A DNA stretch of 64,000 bases, taken from contig CAVPTI010000017.1 in NCBI GenBank assembly GCA_963708775.1, positions 49,208-113,207 on the forward strand, written 5' to 3'. The position numbers were made by a program, and so were the translations under genes. Positions 16,595 through 26,417 of the stretch are shown here, piece by piece; the stretch's first letter is position 1, and the number at the start of each line of letters is the position of its first letter. The stretch comes from JAGVSR01 sp963708775. Lineage in GTDB: Bacteria; Pseudomonadota; Alphaproteobacteria; Rhizobiales; Hyphomicrobiaceae. The notes below the pieces were generated by a model. That model was not told the origin of the DNA. It saw nothing but the letters and a program-made list of their open reading frames with translations, and made no database searches.

Positions 16595-19500
16595 ATGGCG
16601 ACGCTTGGCATTGGCCGCAGTTGGCGCGGCGGTCGGCGGCGCGCTGCTGCCGGCCGGCATTTCACTTTCTCGGCGCGACGCTGTCGGGCGCAGCGATCGG
16701 CTCGCAGATCGGCGCGTTGGCGGGATCGTACGTCGATCAATGCGCTTGTTCGGAGCGAGCGGCGGCAAGCAGCGTAGAAGGGCCGCGGCTGCAGCGATCT
16801 GCATCGTGACGGCCTCCACCGAAGGCGCTCCGATGCCGCGTGTCTATGGCCGCGCGCGGCTGGGCGGGCAGGTGATCTGGGCCGACACGATTCGAAGAGA
16901 AGCGTCGTCACGTCGTCCGGCGGGCGGCGGCGGCAAAGGGCTTGGCGCAGGCCGGTGGCGCGCAACGCGGTACGTCGAGTACCGCTACTACGCGAGCTTT
17001 GCCGTGGCGCTCTGCGAGGGCGAGATCGCGAGTCATCGGGCGGGTCTGGGCTGATGGACGCGAACTCGATCTCGCGCGCCAACGTACCGGTTCTAACGGG
17101 CAGCGAGATGCAGGCGCCGGACGAGTTGATCAGCCGCGAAGCGTCGGTGCAGATGCAAGCGCCGGCCTATCCGCGGTGTTGCGTACGTGGTGTTCGAGCG
17201 ATCTGCCGATTGCCGACTTCGGTAATCGTATCCCGCAATTGTCTTTCGAAGTCGTGCCGCACGGTCGATCGATTCGATGAGAAGATCCGCGGCGTCGTGA
17301 TGATCCCGGGATCGGGTGAATTCGTCTATGCGACCGAGACGGTTTCGCAGACGTTCGGTCTCGGGCATTCGCAAGCGGAGAATGTGCACACGCTTGCGGG
17401 TGAAACGGACTGGCAAGTGGCGCTCGATCAGATGCAGACGGCGCTGCCGAATGTCGCGTGCGGTGTCGCTGGTGGTGAGCTGGTTCGGGACCGATCTGCG
17501 CGCGGGGCAGTGTCAGATTGAAGCCGGGCGTGGAGCGGACGCAGCAAGGCGACGGCCCGATCGAGTGGTCGGTCGCGGGTGTGAGCGCGGGCCGGCGCCT
17601 ATGTGGTGAGCACGCGCGAAGGTCGGTCGGCGTATGGCGGAACGCCCTCCGATCAAACGGTCGTCGCGGCGATCGAGCGATCTCAAGGAGCGCGGGCTCG
17701 AAGTGATCACTGACGCCGTTCATTCTGATGGATGTGCCGGAGGGGAACACGCTGCCGGATCCGTACGGCGGGGCCGGCGCAGGCGAGCGTATCCGTGGCG
17801 CGGGCGCATTACGTGTCATCCGGCGCCGGGTCGGCCGGGCACGCCAGACAAGACCGCGACGGCTGCGGCGCAGATTGCGGCGTTCGTCGGCACGGCGGCG
17901 CCGGGGCACTTTGCGTTGAGCGGCAAAACCGTCGTCTATTCGGGGCCGGTGGAGTGGTCGCTGCGGCGCATGGTGCTGCATCAGGCGTATCTGGCCAAGG
18001 CGGCGGGTGGCGTGATCGGCGTTCGTCATTGGATCGGAGTTGCGCGGGCTGACGACGGTGCGCAGTTCGCGCCTCCGATTATCCGTTCGTGGCGGCGCTC
18101 GTGGCGCTTGCCGCGCGATGTGAAGGCCATTCTCGGGAGCGGGACGAAGGTTCCCTATGCGGCCGACTGGTCGGAATACTTCGGGCACCAGCCCGGCGAC
18201 GGCAGCGGCGACGTCTATTTCCATCTCGATCCGCTGTGGGCGTCGGCCGTCGATCGATGCCATCGGCATCGACTGCTATTGGCCGCTGGCGGATTGGCGT
18301 GATGGGATGGACCATGCTGGACTGTCGTCGCCGGGTGCGCGGTCGATCCATGATCCGGCCTATCTGCGCGCCAACGTGCGCGGCGGCGAAGGCTTCGACT
18401 GGTTTTATGCCAGCGACGGCGCGATCGCGCGCGCGCAGATCCGAACGCCGATCACGGACGGGGCGCGGCAAGCCCTGGGTGTTCCGTTTCAAGGATATCG
18501 AGGCCTGGTGGGCGAAAGCCGCATTACGATCGGCCGGGCGGTGTGGAGAGCAGCGACGCCGACAGCCTGGGTGCCGCAATCGAAGCCGTTCTGGCTGACG
18601 GAGATCGGGTGTCCGGCGGTCGACAAGGGCGCGAACCAGCCGAACGTTTTCGTCGATCCAAAGAGTTCGGAGAACGCGCTGCCGTATTTCTCGCGCGGCA
18701 CACGGGATGATCTCATCCAGCGTCGTACGATCGATGCGATGATCTCGAGCGTTCGATCCGGACGATCCGGATTTCGTCACCAGCCGCCAATCCGATCTCG
18801 GCGGTGTACGGCGGGCGGATGGTGAGTGTCGATCACATCCTGCCGTACTGCTGGGATGCGCGGCCGTATCCGGCGTTCCCGACCGCACTCGATGTGTGGG
18901 GGGATGGGGCGAACTGGGCGCTGGGGCACTGGCTCAATGGGCGGCTTCGCGGGTGGAGCACTCGACAAAACTCTGGCCGCGCTGCTCGAAGACTATGGCT
19001 TCGATCGCGGATCGATCGCGGCAATGCCAGGGACCGTGCAAGGGTACGTGATCGATCGTGTCATGTCGGCACGAGAAGCGCTGCAGCCGCTCGAACTCGC
19101 GTACTTCTTCGATGTCGTGGAGAGCGATGGGCGGGTCACGTTTCGCCCACGCGGGCAAAGTGCGCCGAGCGCTTTGGTGGCGGCGGGGGATCTCGTCGAA
19201 GCCAAGGCCGGGCAGTCCGCTCATGACGGTGACGCGCGGACAAGAGACGGATCTGCCGGCAAGCGCCAAGATCAGCTACATCGACGGCGAGCGAGATTAT
19301 CAGCCTGCCGTTGCCGAGGCGCGTCGGCTGGCGGGCTCGTCGGGCCGCGTGGCGCAGGCGGAGATGCCGATCGTCCTGGATGCACTGACGGCGCAACCGC
19401 TGTCGGAAACCTGGCTCTTCGAGAGCTGGTCGATGCGCGAACGCTATGCGCTGACACTGCCACCGAGCCGCCTGGCGGTCGAGGCGGGCGATGTTCTGAC

Positions 19501-20585
19501 GCTGACGGTGGCCGGTCAGTCGCGGCAGATCCGGGTGACGGAGATCGGCGATCACGGCGCGCGTGAGATCGAGGGGCGATCGTTCGATCCGGACGTGTAT
19601 CTCGGATCGCCCTCGGGCGCGCGTGATCCTGCGACGGGTCCGGACGTCTATGCGGGACAGCCGGCTGCATTTTTTCTCGACCTGCCGCTTCTGCGCGGAG
19701 ACGAGCCCGAAACGGCGGGGTATGTGGCGGCATCGCAGAGCCCTTGGCCGGGCGGTGTGGCGATCTACTCATCGCCGGAGGCTACGGGTTTCCTCTTGCG
19801 CGGGATCGCCTCGTCGCGCGCGACGATGGGTGTGACGGTGACGGCGATGGGGCCGGGACCGCTCGGTGTTTTCGACTGATGGCACGCGGCTGCGCGTGGA
19901 TGTCGGCGAGGCGCAACTTGTCTCGATCAGCCTGCTGCAGTGCGTTGCGGGCGGAAATCTGGCGGCCGTTCGCACGCCCGAGGGCGAGTGGGAGGTGTTC
20001 CAGTTTCTCAGCGCAACCTTGGTCTCGCCGGGGGTGTACGAGCTGACGGGGCTTTTGCGCGGGCAGGCGGGAAGCGAACACGCGATGCGTGCGCCTCTGG
20101 CAGCAGGCGCCCCGTTCGTGCTGCTCGACGAGACGATGGTGCGGTTGCCGCTGACGGCATCGGACATCGATCTGGAGTTGAACTGGCGATACGGACCCGC
20201 AAATCGGAGTGTGGGCGATGCGGCTTATGTGCCGATCACTCATGCGTTCCGTGGGGTGGGGGCGCGGCCGTATGCGCCGGCGCATGTGCGCGGGCAGCGC
20301 GTAGCGGGCGATCTCGCCATATCGTGGATCCGCCGGACGCGCATCGGCGGCGACAGTTGGACAGTCAGCGAGGTGCCGTTGTCGGAAAGCGATGAGCGAT
20401 ACGAGGTCGATATTCTCGACGGAACGACGGTCAAGCGGACGATCGCAAGCACTGCGCCTTCGGCGACTTACACCTCAGCACAGCAGACGCTGGATTTTGG
20501 TTCGCCGCAGGCGGCGGTCAGTGTGCGCGTGCGGCAGGTCGGTAGCAACGGCCGCGCCGGGTCGGCGCGATCAGCGATCGTGTGA
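16595..20585 (+). pseudogene. GTA baseplate multidomain hub (g15, 'megatron'), frameshifted
   Basis: The largest GTA protein, about 1,300 residues if restored. The N terminus is an Ala/Gly-rich hydrophobic segment (LALAAVGAAVGGALLP). Next come a tail-hub part (STEGAPIPRVYGRARLGGQV), a GTA_TIM barrel glycosidase-like domain (ADWSEYFGHQPGDGSGDVYF, IDAIGIDCYWPLADWRDG, KPFWLTEIGCPAVDKGANQP), a Phage-tail_3 domain and a receptor-binding-like C terminus. Shifts are dense to about 18,600 and then rare, at roughly 18950 (extra G), 19209 (extra G) and 19879 (extra T). The final 700 bases read cleanly to TGA 20583-20585. Confidence 0.88.
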
Positions 20586-20594
20586 GGGCAGGCG

Positions 20595-21933
20595 ATGACA
20601 ATACACGATCAGCCGCCGTGGCTTGCCGCGGCGTGGCGGGAGCTTGGGCAAACAGAAATAGCCGGCACAAGCGGACAATGCGCGGATCGTGGGTTATTTC
20701 CGAGATGCCGGACACAGCACGATCGCGGATGATGAGACGGCATGGTGCGCGGCGTTCGCGGGGGCCATGCTGGAGCGGTCGGGGCATCGGTCAACGCGAT
20801 CGCTGCGGGCGCGGTCTTATCTCGTCTGGGGTGATGCGCTCGAAGCGCCGCGGACGGGGTGCGTGGCGGTGCTGTCGCGCGGTTCTAATGTCGCGCTGGG
20901 GCACGTAGGTTTCGTCGTTGGCGAAACGGACAATGGCCTCGTGCTGCTCGGCGGCAATCAGCGGAACGCGGTGACGGTGCAGGTATTTCCGCGGTCGCGG
21001 CTGCTCGGCTTCAGATGGCCTGGTTCTGTTTCTGACGACGCGCCACCCGTTGCTGCTGAGGATCGCGACGACGAACGGTTCGAAGCGGCGCTGACCCACG
21101 TCCTCAAGATGGAGGGCGGGTTTAGCGATGACCCGCATGATCCCGGCGGGCCGACGAACTTCGGCATCACGTTGAGAACGTATGCGACCTACGTCGGCAG
21201 GACGGTCGACGCGTCATCACGGTCGTCGCTGATTGCGGGATTGCGATCAATCGATCCAGAGACGGTGCGCGCAATCTACCGGAAGCGCTATTGGCTGCCG
21301 TCCTATTCCGCGGAACTTCCTGCGGGACTTGATCTGTTTCACTTCGATGCAGCAGTGAACCACGGCGTCGGTGGGGCAACGCGGTTTCTGCAGGAGGCGC
21401 TCAATGTGGAAGCCGATGGTGAGATCGGTCCGATAACACGGCGGGCCTTCCAGTCGGCCAACGTCGACAGCGTCATCAACCGCTATGCGGCCATACGCGA
21501 GCGTCGCTATCGCGCGCTACCGCACTTCTGGCGGTTCGGCCGCGGTTGGCTCAATCGCGTGGCGGCCACCAAAGCTGCGGCCCTTTCCCGGCGGGCCGCT
21601 GATCCCGTGCCGCGGGCGCTCAACTCCCAGTCCAAACCTCAACCTGCAAATCAAGGAGACGCTTCCATGACCGATACTGCAACGTCGACGAAGTGGTGGG
21701 GCCATTCGCTCACAGTGTGGGGTGCGTTCGTCACTGCGGCCGCAGCCATTCTGCCGACACTTGGGCCGCTGGTGGGGCTCGACATCACCAGTGATGCCGT
21801 GCGTCAGATCGGAAGCGATGCTGGCGCGATCGTCCAGGCGATTGCCGCATTCATCGGCACACTCATGACGCTCTATGGTCGGGCCCGGGCAACGGCTCCG
21901 CTCGTTCGTCGCGAGATGAATGTGAAGCTTTAG
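20595..21933 (+). pseudogene. Endolysin with TIGR02594 and GH108 domains, one frameshift
   Basis: The start MTIHDQPPWLAAAWRELGQ has a GAGGGC ribosome binding site. One extra G near 20671 shifts the frame, after which it is open to 21933. The restored N-terminal domain (about 140 residues) has DETAWCAAFAGAMLERSG and LGHVGFVVG, the Cys/His of TIGR02594 CHAP/NlpC-like amidases. A GH108 muramidase follows (VLKMEGGFSDDPHDPGGPTN, catalytic Glu in KMEGG, then FHFDAAVNHG) with a peptidoglycan-binding segment (LNVEADGEIGPITRRAF). Two lytic domains in one protein would release particles. The same frame runs on into the holin at 21667. Confidence 0.82.
21667..21933 (+). CDS. Holin-like small membrane protein nested in the endolysin frame
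   Basis: An 88-residue protein beginning MTDTATSTKWWGHSLTVWG, with two hydrophobic segments (about residues 11-32 and 48-70) and a basic C-terminal tail, as in phage holins. The ATG is preceded by a strong AAGGAG at 8 bases, showing independent initiation although the endolysin frame reads straight through it. It would form membrane holes that let the endolysin reach the wall. It is the last gene of the GTA cluster. Confidence 0.75.
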   Translation: MTDTATSTKWWGHSLTVWGAFVTAAAAILPTLGPLVGLDITSDAVRQIGSDAGAIVQAIAAFIGTLMTLYGRARATAPLVRREMNVKL

Positions 21934-22015
21934 CACGCGACATTCATGCGGGGTTCAGTCGAGTTGGTGTAGTGTCGGGTGAATTATTGCCGGCTGTCCA
22001 CTCAACGCACTCACC

Positions 22016-22315
22016 ATGATGCTCCGTTTCCGACACCTTGCTTTGGCGTTGGCTCTCGCGGTGCCAGTCCATGCCGCGGAGGCGGACGAGGTTTGCATTG
22101 AGGATTGGTCGACGGCCGTGCCAGTGGTCAAATCCGAAGGTCTTGCGAGCGTTGAAGCGGTTACGGCGCTTGCGCGGAAGCGGCTTAAGGGAGATCTGGT
22201 CAAGGTGACGCTCTGCATGCAAGGCCAGACCTATGTCTACCGGCTTCTGATACGCGGAGGGGATGGGCGGCACTCTCGCGTCATCGTGGACGCCAAGCGG
22301 CCGTTCAGCCGCTAG
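22016..22315 (+). CDS. Small periplasmic PepSY-like protein
   Basis: A 99-residue protein with a signal peptide (MMLRFRHLALALALAVPVHA, cleavage near AEA) and a short mature domain with two cysteines (DEVCIEDW and VTLCMQGQ) that may form a disulfide. The C-terminal strand pattern YVYRLLIRGGDGRHSRVIVDA resembles PepSY-type small periplasmic modules. It sits directly upstream of the FeuP/FeuQ-like two-component system, a common arrangement in Rhizobiales, so a role in modulating the sensor is plausible but inferred. No clear ribosome binding site. Confidence 0.7.
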   Translation: MMLRFRHLALALALAVPVHAAEADEVCIEDWSTAVPVVKSEGLASVEAVTALARKRLKGDLVKVTLCMQGQTYVYRLLIRGGDGRHSRVIVDAKRPFSR

Positions 22316-22405
22316 GAAACGCCGTATTCCTCTCTATAATCGAGGCTGGTGGCCGGAATTGCATTAAACCGGCTCTGCAACCTGAAGGCCAAGGAACCGG
22401 CACCC

Positions 22406-23077
22406 GTGCGAATACTCGTCGTCGAAGATGATAAGGATCTCAACCGGCAACTCGTCCGGGCGCTCGGTGATGCGGGCTATGCGGTCGATACCGCATTTGA
22501 TGGTGAGGAGGGGCATTTTCTCGGCGACACCGAACCCTACGATCTCATCATCCTCGATCTGGGATTACCAAAGAAAGACGGCATTTCAGTGCTGGAGGAA
22601 TGGCGCCGGTCCAACCGGATCGTGCCGGTGATCATACTTACAGCGCGCGACCGGTGGAGCGACAAGGTCTCCGGCATGGATGCGGGTGCGGACGATTATG
22701 TCGCGAAGCCCTTCCATATGGAGGAACTGCTGGCGCGTGTGCGCGCGCAGGTGCGGCGTGCGTCGGGCCATGCGAAGAGTGAAATCGAGTGCGGGCCGGT
22801 TCGGCTAGATACAAAGACGGCGCGCGTGACGTGCAACGGGCAACAAGTGAAGCTCACGTCGCATGAATACCGGCTGCTTGCGTATCTGATGCACCATCGC
22901 GGTCGGGTCGTGTCGCGAACGGAGCTCGTTGAGCATCTCTACGAGCAGGATTTCGATCGCGACAGCAACACCATCGAAGTCTTCATCGGCCGGTTGCGCA
23001 AGAAATTGCCAATGGAAGTGATCGAGACGGTTCGTGGGCTCGGGTACCGCATGGGTCAGGGCGGCGATGCGGTTTAA
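22406..23077 (+). CDS. OmpR-family response regulator (FeuP/PhoP-like)
   Basis: A 223-residue response regulator. The receiver domain has the acidic pair in VVEDDKD, phospho-acceptor Asp in LIILDLGLPKKDG (about residue 51), Thr in ILTARDRWS and Lys in DDYVAKPFHM. The C-terminal winged helix has LTSHEYRLLAYLMHHRGRVV and NTIEVFIGRLRKKL. The GTG start at 22406 gives the family length and follows AAGGAA; the frame is open further upstream without support. A TATAAT at 22335-22340 may be its -10. The stop overlaps the kinase start, so both are co-translated. FeuP/PhoP-type regulators in rhizobia respond to envelope or osmotic signals. Confidence 0.9.
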   Translation: MRILVVEDDKDLNRQLVRALGDAGYAVDTAFDGEEGHFLGDTEPYDLIILDLGLPKKDGISVLEEWRRSNRIVPVIILTARDRWSDKVSGMDAGADDYVAKPFHMEELLARVRAQVRRASGHAKSEIECGPVRLDTKTARVTCNGQQVKLTSHEYRLLAYLMHHRGRVVSRTELVEHLYEQDFDRDSNTIEVFIGRLRKKLPMEVIETVRGLGYRMGQGGDAV

Positions 23078-24452
23078 CTCGCTCGCTTTTCGTCTGTTTG
23101 CGACTTCTGCCGCCTGGCTCGCGGTCGTTCTTCCGATCGCCGGATACATCATTTTCAAACTATACAGCGAGGACGTCCGCGCCAACTTCGATCAGCGGCT
23201 GGAAAAGCTCGTCAACTCGATCGCCGTTGATGCGCTTCTGAGTGGTGGCTCGGAGCCGGTGGCGCCGCTCAATCGCTATGAGCCTCTGTTCGAAGAGATA
23301 CAGTCAGGCTGGTACTGGCAAATCAAGCCGCTGGATGATCCGACAGCTTTGCAACTCGTGTCTGCATCACTGGCGACGGCAGTGTTGCCGTCGCCCTTCG
23401 AAGCCAAGGTTGCGCCCGATCAACTCGGTCAACGTTGGATGAACACGAAAGGGCCACTTGGCGAGCCCATCCGGGTCATTGAGATTGTGGACACCAAGGG
23501 GCACCAGCCGGACGCGCCGCGCTATGCGGTGAGTGTGGCGGGGCCAATTGCGTGGCTTGAAATCCGGAACCGAAACTTCCAGACGCGCCTTGCCATTGCG
23601 CTTGCATTGACCGGACTGGGGCTCGTGACGGCAACGCTTTTTCAGGTCCGCTTCGGACTTCTGCCTCTGCACCGCATCGAGCAAGGTCTGGCGGCTGTCC
23701 GATCCGGTGACGCGATGCGCCTTGAAGGCACGCTCCCGGCGGAAATCGAACCACTGCAGACGGAACTCAATGCGCTCATCCAATCTAACCAGGATATCGT
23801 GGACCGGGCGCGAACCCAGGTGGGCAACTTGGCTCATGCGTTAAAAACACCGCTTGCGGTCATCACCAACGAGGCGCGGGAGGACAAGGGGCCCGTAGGC
23901 GACAAGATTGCCGAACAGGCCGGGCTTATGCGGGACCAGATCAATTTGTATCTGGAGCGGGCGCGGATGGCAGGACGCGTGGGCGTCATCGGACGCGCAA
24001 CAGATGTACGGGCAGTGATCGAGCCGATCGTGCGGGCCCTTGAACGGATCAATCGCGACCGGGAAATCCAGATCGACTTCCAGTGTCAGGCCGGGGCCAA
24101 GTTCCAAGGTGAGAAGCAAGATCTGGAAGAGATGGTCGGCAATCTTCTCGACAACGCCTGCAAGTGGGCCAACGCGAAAGTTCGGCTCGAGGTGATCCTG
24201 CAACATGAAGGGGCTTCGCGGGAGGGGCGGCGGCTGATCATGATCGTGTCAGATGATGGGCCGGGCCTGCCCCCAGAACAGCGCGCCAAGCTGGGTAAAC
24301 GGGGCCTGAGGCTGGATGAGACGAAGCCAGGGTCGGGATTGGGGCTATCAATCGTGACCGATCTTGCACAGCAATACCGCGGGAGCTTGAAGCTTGGTGA
24401 GGGCGAACTCGGAGGCCTGGAGGCGCGACTGGAACTGCCGGCGGCGGGCTGA
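23067..24452 (+). CDS. Sensor histidine kinase (FeuQ/PhoQ-like)
   Basis: A 461-residue inner-membrane kinase. One transmembrane helix lies near residues 9-31 and a second near 172-193, bracketing a periplasmic sensor of about 140 residues. The HAMP-like linker leads to the H box LAHALKTPLAVITNEA, where the usual His-Glu is His-Ala as in PhoQ/FeuQ-type kinases. The ATPase has N box LLDNACKWA, G1 DDGPGLPP and G2 GSGLGLSI. ATG 23067 lies inside the regulator gene, so the pair is coupled. It presumably phosphorylates the preceding regulator. Confidence 0.9.
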   Translation: MRFNSLAFRLFATSAAWLAVVLPIAGYIIFKLYSEDVRANFDQRLEKLVNSIAVDALLSGGSEPVAPLNRYEPLFEEIQSGWYWQIKPLDDPTALQLVSASLATAVLPSPFEAKVAPDQLGQRWMNTKGPLGEPIRVIEIVDTKGHQPDAPRYAVSVAGPIAWLEIRNRNFQTRLAIALALTGLGLVTATLFQVRFGLLPLHRIEQGLAAVRSGDAMRLEGTLPAEIEPLQTELNALIQSNQDIVDRARTQVGNLAHALKTPLAVITNEAREDKGPVGDKIAEQAGLMRDQINLYLERARMAGRVGVIGRATDVRAVIEPIVRALERINRDREIQIDFQCQAGAKFQGEKQDLEEMVGNLLDNACKWANAKVRLEVILQHEGASREGRRLIMIVSDDGPGLPPEQRAKLGKRGLRLDETKPGSGLGLSIVTDLAQQYRGSLKLGEGELGGLEARLELPAAG

Positions 24453-24605
24453 TAATTCTGCATAACCTGAGGGCTGGAGTTCGAACTTTCGCCCGAATTC
24501 GAGATGGTAATCGTTCGGCTTGAATGCGGGCCTGCCTTGCCCGGAGGACGGGGGTGTCGTACCTCCCTGGCGCAATGGTTACGGCAGGAACAAAGGGGAC
24601 CACTG

Positions 24606-25076
24606 ATGCGCAAGTCGCGCTACCTTGCTTTGGCTCTGATCCCTGCGTTTGTCGCAGGATGCAGCGGAGAAGGTCCGAATAAGGCCGATACCGGGCTCGC
24701 CGTAGGCGCGCTGGCGGGCGGAATTCTGGGCAATCAAGTCGGCAAAGGATCGGGACGTGTCGCCGCTACTGCGATCGGCGCCGTAATCGGCGGTGTCGTG
24801 GGCAGCGAGGTTGGCCGGTCCATGGATGAACAGGACCGTATGCTGGCCCAGCAGGCAGAATTCGATGCGCTGGAGCGCGGGCAATCGGGCGTGGCCAAGC
24901 AGTGGCGCAATCCGGACAACGGGCGCTACGGGGAGGTGGTGCCAAGCCGTCCTTACAAGCGCGCGGGCAACGACTGCCGCGACTATACCCATAAGGTCTA
25001 CATCGAAGGTCGTCCGCAATCGATGACGGGAACGGCTTGCCGGAACGCGGATGGGACGTGGACCAACGTAACCTGA
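24606..25076 (+). CDS. Glycine-zipper 17-kDa-antigen-like lipoprotein
   Basis: A 156-residue lipoprotein: signal peptide MRKSRYLALALIPAFVAGC with lipobox VAGC (Cys19), then a glycine-zipper segment (GLAVGALAGGILGNQVGKGS, AATAIGAVIGGVVGSEVGRS) that can pack in a membrane. The C-terminal domain (NGRYGEVVPSRPY, CRDYTHKVYIEGRPQSMTGTAC) is typical of RT0821/17-kDa surface antigen proteins. It is likely outer-membrane anchored and structural. It has its own strong terminator downstream and starts about 150 bases after the kinase, so it is probably a separate unit. Confidence 0.88.
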   Translation: MRKSRYLALALIPAFVAGCSGEGPNKADTGLAVGALAGGILGNQVGKGSGRVAATAIGAVIGGVVGSEVGRSMDEQDRMLAQQAEFDALERGQSGVAKQWRNPDNGRYGEVVPSRPYKRAGNDCRDYTHKVYIEGRPQSMTGTACRNADGTWTNVT

Positions 25077-25107
25077 CCTTGAGTGTGGGTTGACGTTACC
25101 GAACTGT

Positions 25108-25142
25108 AAGCCGCCGGAGCCGAAAGGCTCCGGCGGCTTTTT
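25108..25142 (+). terminator. Strong intrinsic terminator after the lipoprotein gene
   Basis: A perfect 14-bp stem (AAGCCGCCGGAGCC pairing with GGCTCCGGCGGCTT) with a GAAA loop at 25122-25125, running into TTTTT. It separates the lipoprotein gene from the ccm operon. Confidence 0.93.
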
Positions 25143-25256
25143 CGTTGTTCAACGAGCTTCGATCGCCCGCGACAGAAGGGCTTTGCATGCTTTGGGCCTT
25201 GTCACCCGGTGGGGGGGCTCCTATCCAAGCCACACTCATTCACCCGTGGATCAGAC

Positions 25257-26417
25257 ATGCTGCTCTGGGTATTTTTCTCAATACTGACCGCGGGAGTCGT
25301 CGGCGCGCTTCTCTGGAGCTACCGGCGTGCCCAAGAGGCTGCGGCGGGCTCGGCGGATGCGGATGTTGCCGTCTATGCGGACCAGCTCCTGCAAATCGAT
25401 ACGGATCGCGCACGCGGCTTGCTTTCAGAGGCGGAGGCGCAGTCGGCGCGGGCTGAAGTTGGCCGTCGTATGCTCACCCGCGCGGCGGATGCCGATGCCG
25501 GTGTCGTGAGGGCGGCTACGCGAGGATCAGAGCGTGTCGTTGGTATCGCTGCTCTCTCCATTCCGGTTCTGGCGCTCATTCTCTATGCCCGACTAGGCTC
25601 GCCCGGTCTGCCGGATACGCCCCACGCCGGCCGTACTGCGGAGGATGCGGCGCGCAGTCAGGTCGACGCCATGATCGCCCGCGTGGAACAGCGGTTGCGG
25701 TCGGCGCCGGAAGACGGCAACGGGTGGGATGTCATCGGCCCGGTCTACCTTCGTATGGAGCGATACGGTCAGGCGGCTGAAGCCTTCGCCAATGCGAACC
25801 GGCTTCTTGGCGAGACACCAAAGCGGCTGGCCGGCTTCGTGCAGGCCGAGATTCTGGCAAACAACGGAATCGTCAATCCGAATGCCAAGACGGCAGCGGA
25901 GCGGCTTCTGGCGCTTGAGCCTGATCGTTTGGACGCGCGGATGTGGCTTGCCCTCGCCAAAGAACAGGACGGGCAGTTCGCGGAGGCATTGGCCGATTAT
26001 CGCGCGCTCATCAAAGCGCCACAGATGACGCCCGCTATGACATCGGCGATCGAAGTTCGCATTTCCGCCGTAGAACGTTTGGCACGTGGAGAGACGGTCG
26101 AACCGCCGGCTTCGGGCGGGATGTCCGGTGGCGCTGTGCCAGGCGGTGGGATGCCGTCCGATGCGGCCGGGCAGCAGGCGATGATCGAGGGTATGGTGGC
26201 GCGGCTCGCCGGACGGCTAGCGGCTGATGGTAAAGATCCGGCCGGTTGGGCACAGCTCATGCGGTCGTATATGGTTCTCGGGCGAAAGGACGACGCGGCG
26301 AAGGCGCTGTCGGATGCGCGCAGGGCGCTCGGCGACGACGCGGCGGCGCTGGAACAAGTCAATGCTGCTGCAGCCGAACTCGGCATCGAGGCTGCGGCGG
26401 AGGAAGAGAAGAAATGA
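25257..26417 (+). CDS. ccmI: Cytochrome c maturation protein CcmI
   Basis: A 386-residue apocytochrome c chaperone. An N-terminal helix (MLLWVFFSILTAGVVGALLW) and a second helix (VVGIAALSIPVLALILYARL, about residues 96-115) flank a cytoplasmic loop with the YADQLLQIDTDRARGLLS leucine-zipper-like segment. The C-terminal periplasmic part has TPR-like repeats (DVIGPVYLRMERYGQAAEAF and later ALADYRALIKAP) that bind the apocytochrome C-terminus. The start at 25257 removes an unsupported extension. It is first in the ccmI-ccmE-ccmF-ccmH operon and overlaps ccmE as ATGA. Confidence 0.93.
   Translation: MLLWVFFSILTAGVVGALLWSYRRAQEAAAGSADADVAVYADQLLQIDTDRARGLLSEAEAQSARAEVGRRMLTRAADADAGVVRAATRGSERVVGIAALSIPVLALILYARLGSPGLPDTPHAGRTAEDAARSQVDAMIARVEQRLRSAPEDGNGWDVIGPVYLRMERYGQAAEAFANANRLLGETPKRLAGFVQAEILANNGIVNPNAKTAAERLLALEPDRLDARMWLALAKEQDGQFAEALADYRALIKAPQMTPAMTSAIEVRISAVERLARGETVEPPASGGMSGGAVPGGGMPSDAAGQQAMIEGMVARLAGRLAADGKDPAGWAQLMRSYMVLGRKDDAAKALSDARRALGDDAAALEQVNAAAAELGIEAAAEEEKK

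Larger units (their letters stand above)
5669..21933 (+). other. RcGTA-like gene transfer agent structural cluster plus lysis genes
   Basis: Sixteen-odd genes in the exact order of the Rhodobacter capsulatus GTA cluster: small terminase, large terminase, portal, prohead protease, capsid, head-tail connectors, DUF3168, tail tube, tail chaperones, tape measure, DUF2460, DUF2163, NlpC/P60 peptidase and baseplate hub. An endolysin and a holin follow. There is no integrase, repressor, replication module or attachment site, which argues for a domesticated GTA rather than an integrated prophage. The reading frames are interrupted many times between about 7.2 and 20.7 kb, mostly by single-base insertions or deletions. 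The interruptions may be real decay or sequence error. Confidence 0.9.

Noticed and set aside
5669..21933. Integrated temperate prophage rather than GTA
   Set aside because: No integrase, repressor, replication genes or att sites; gene order and protein types match RcGTA exactly.
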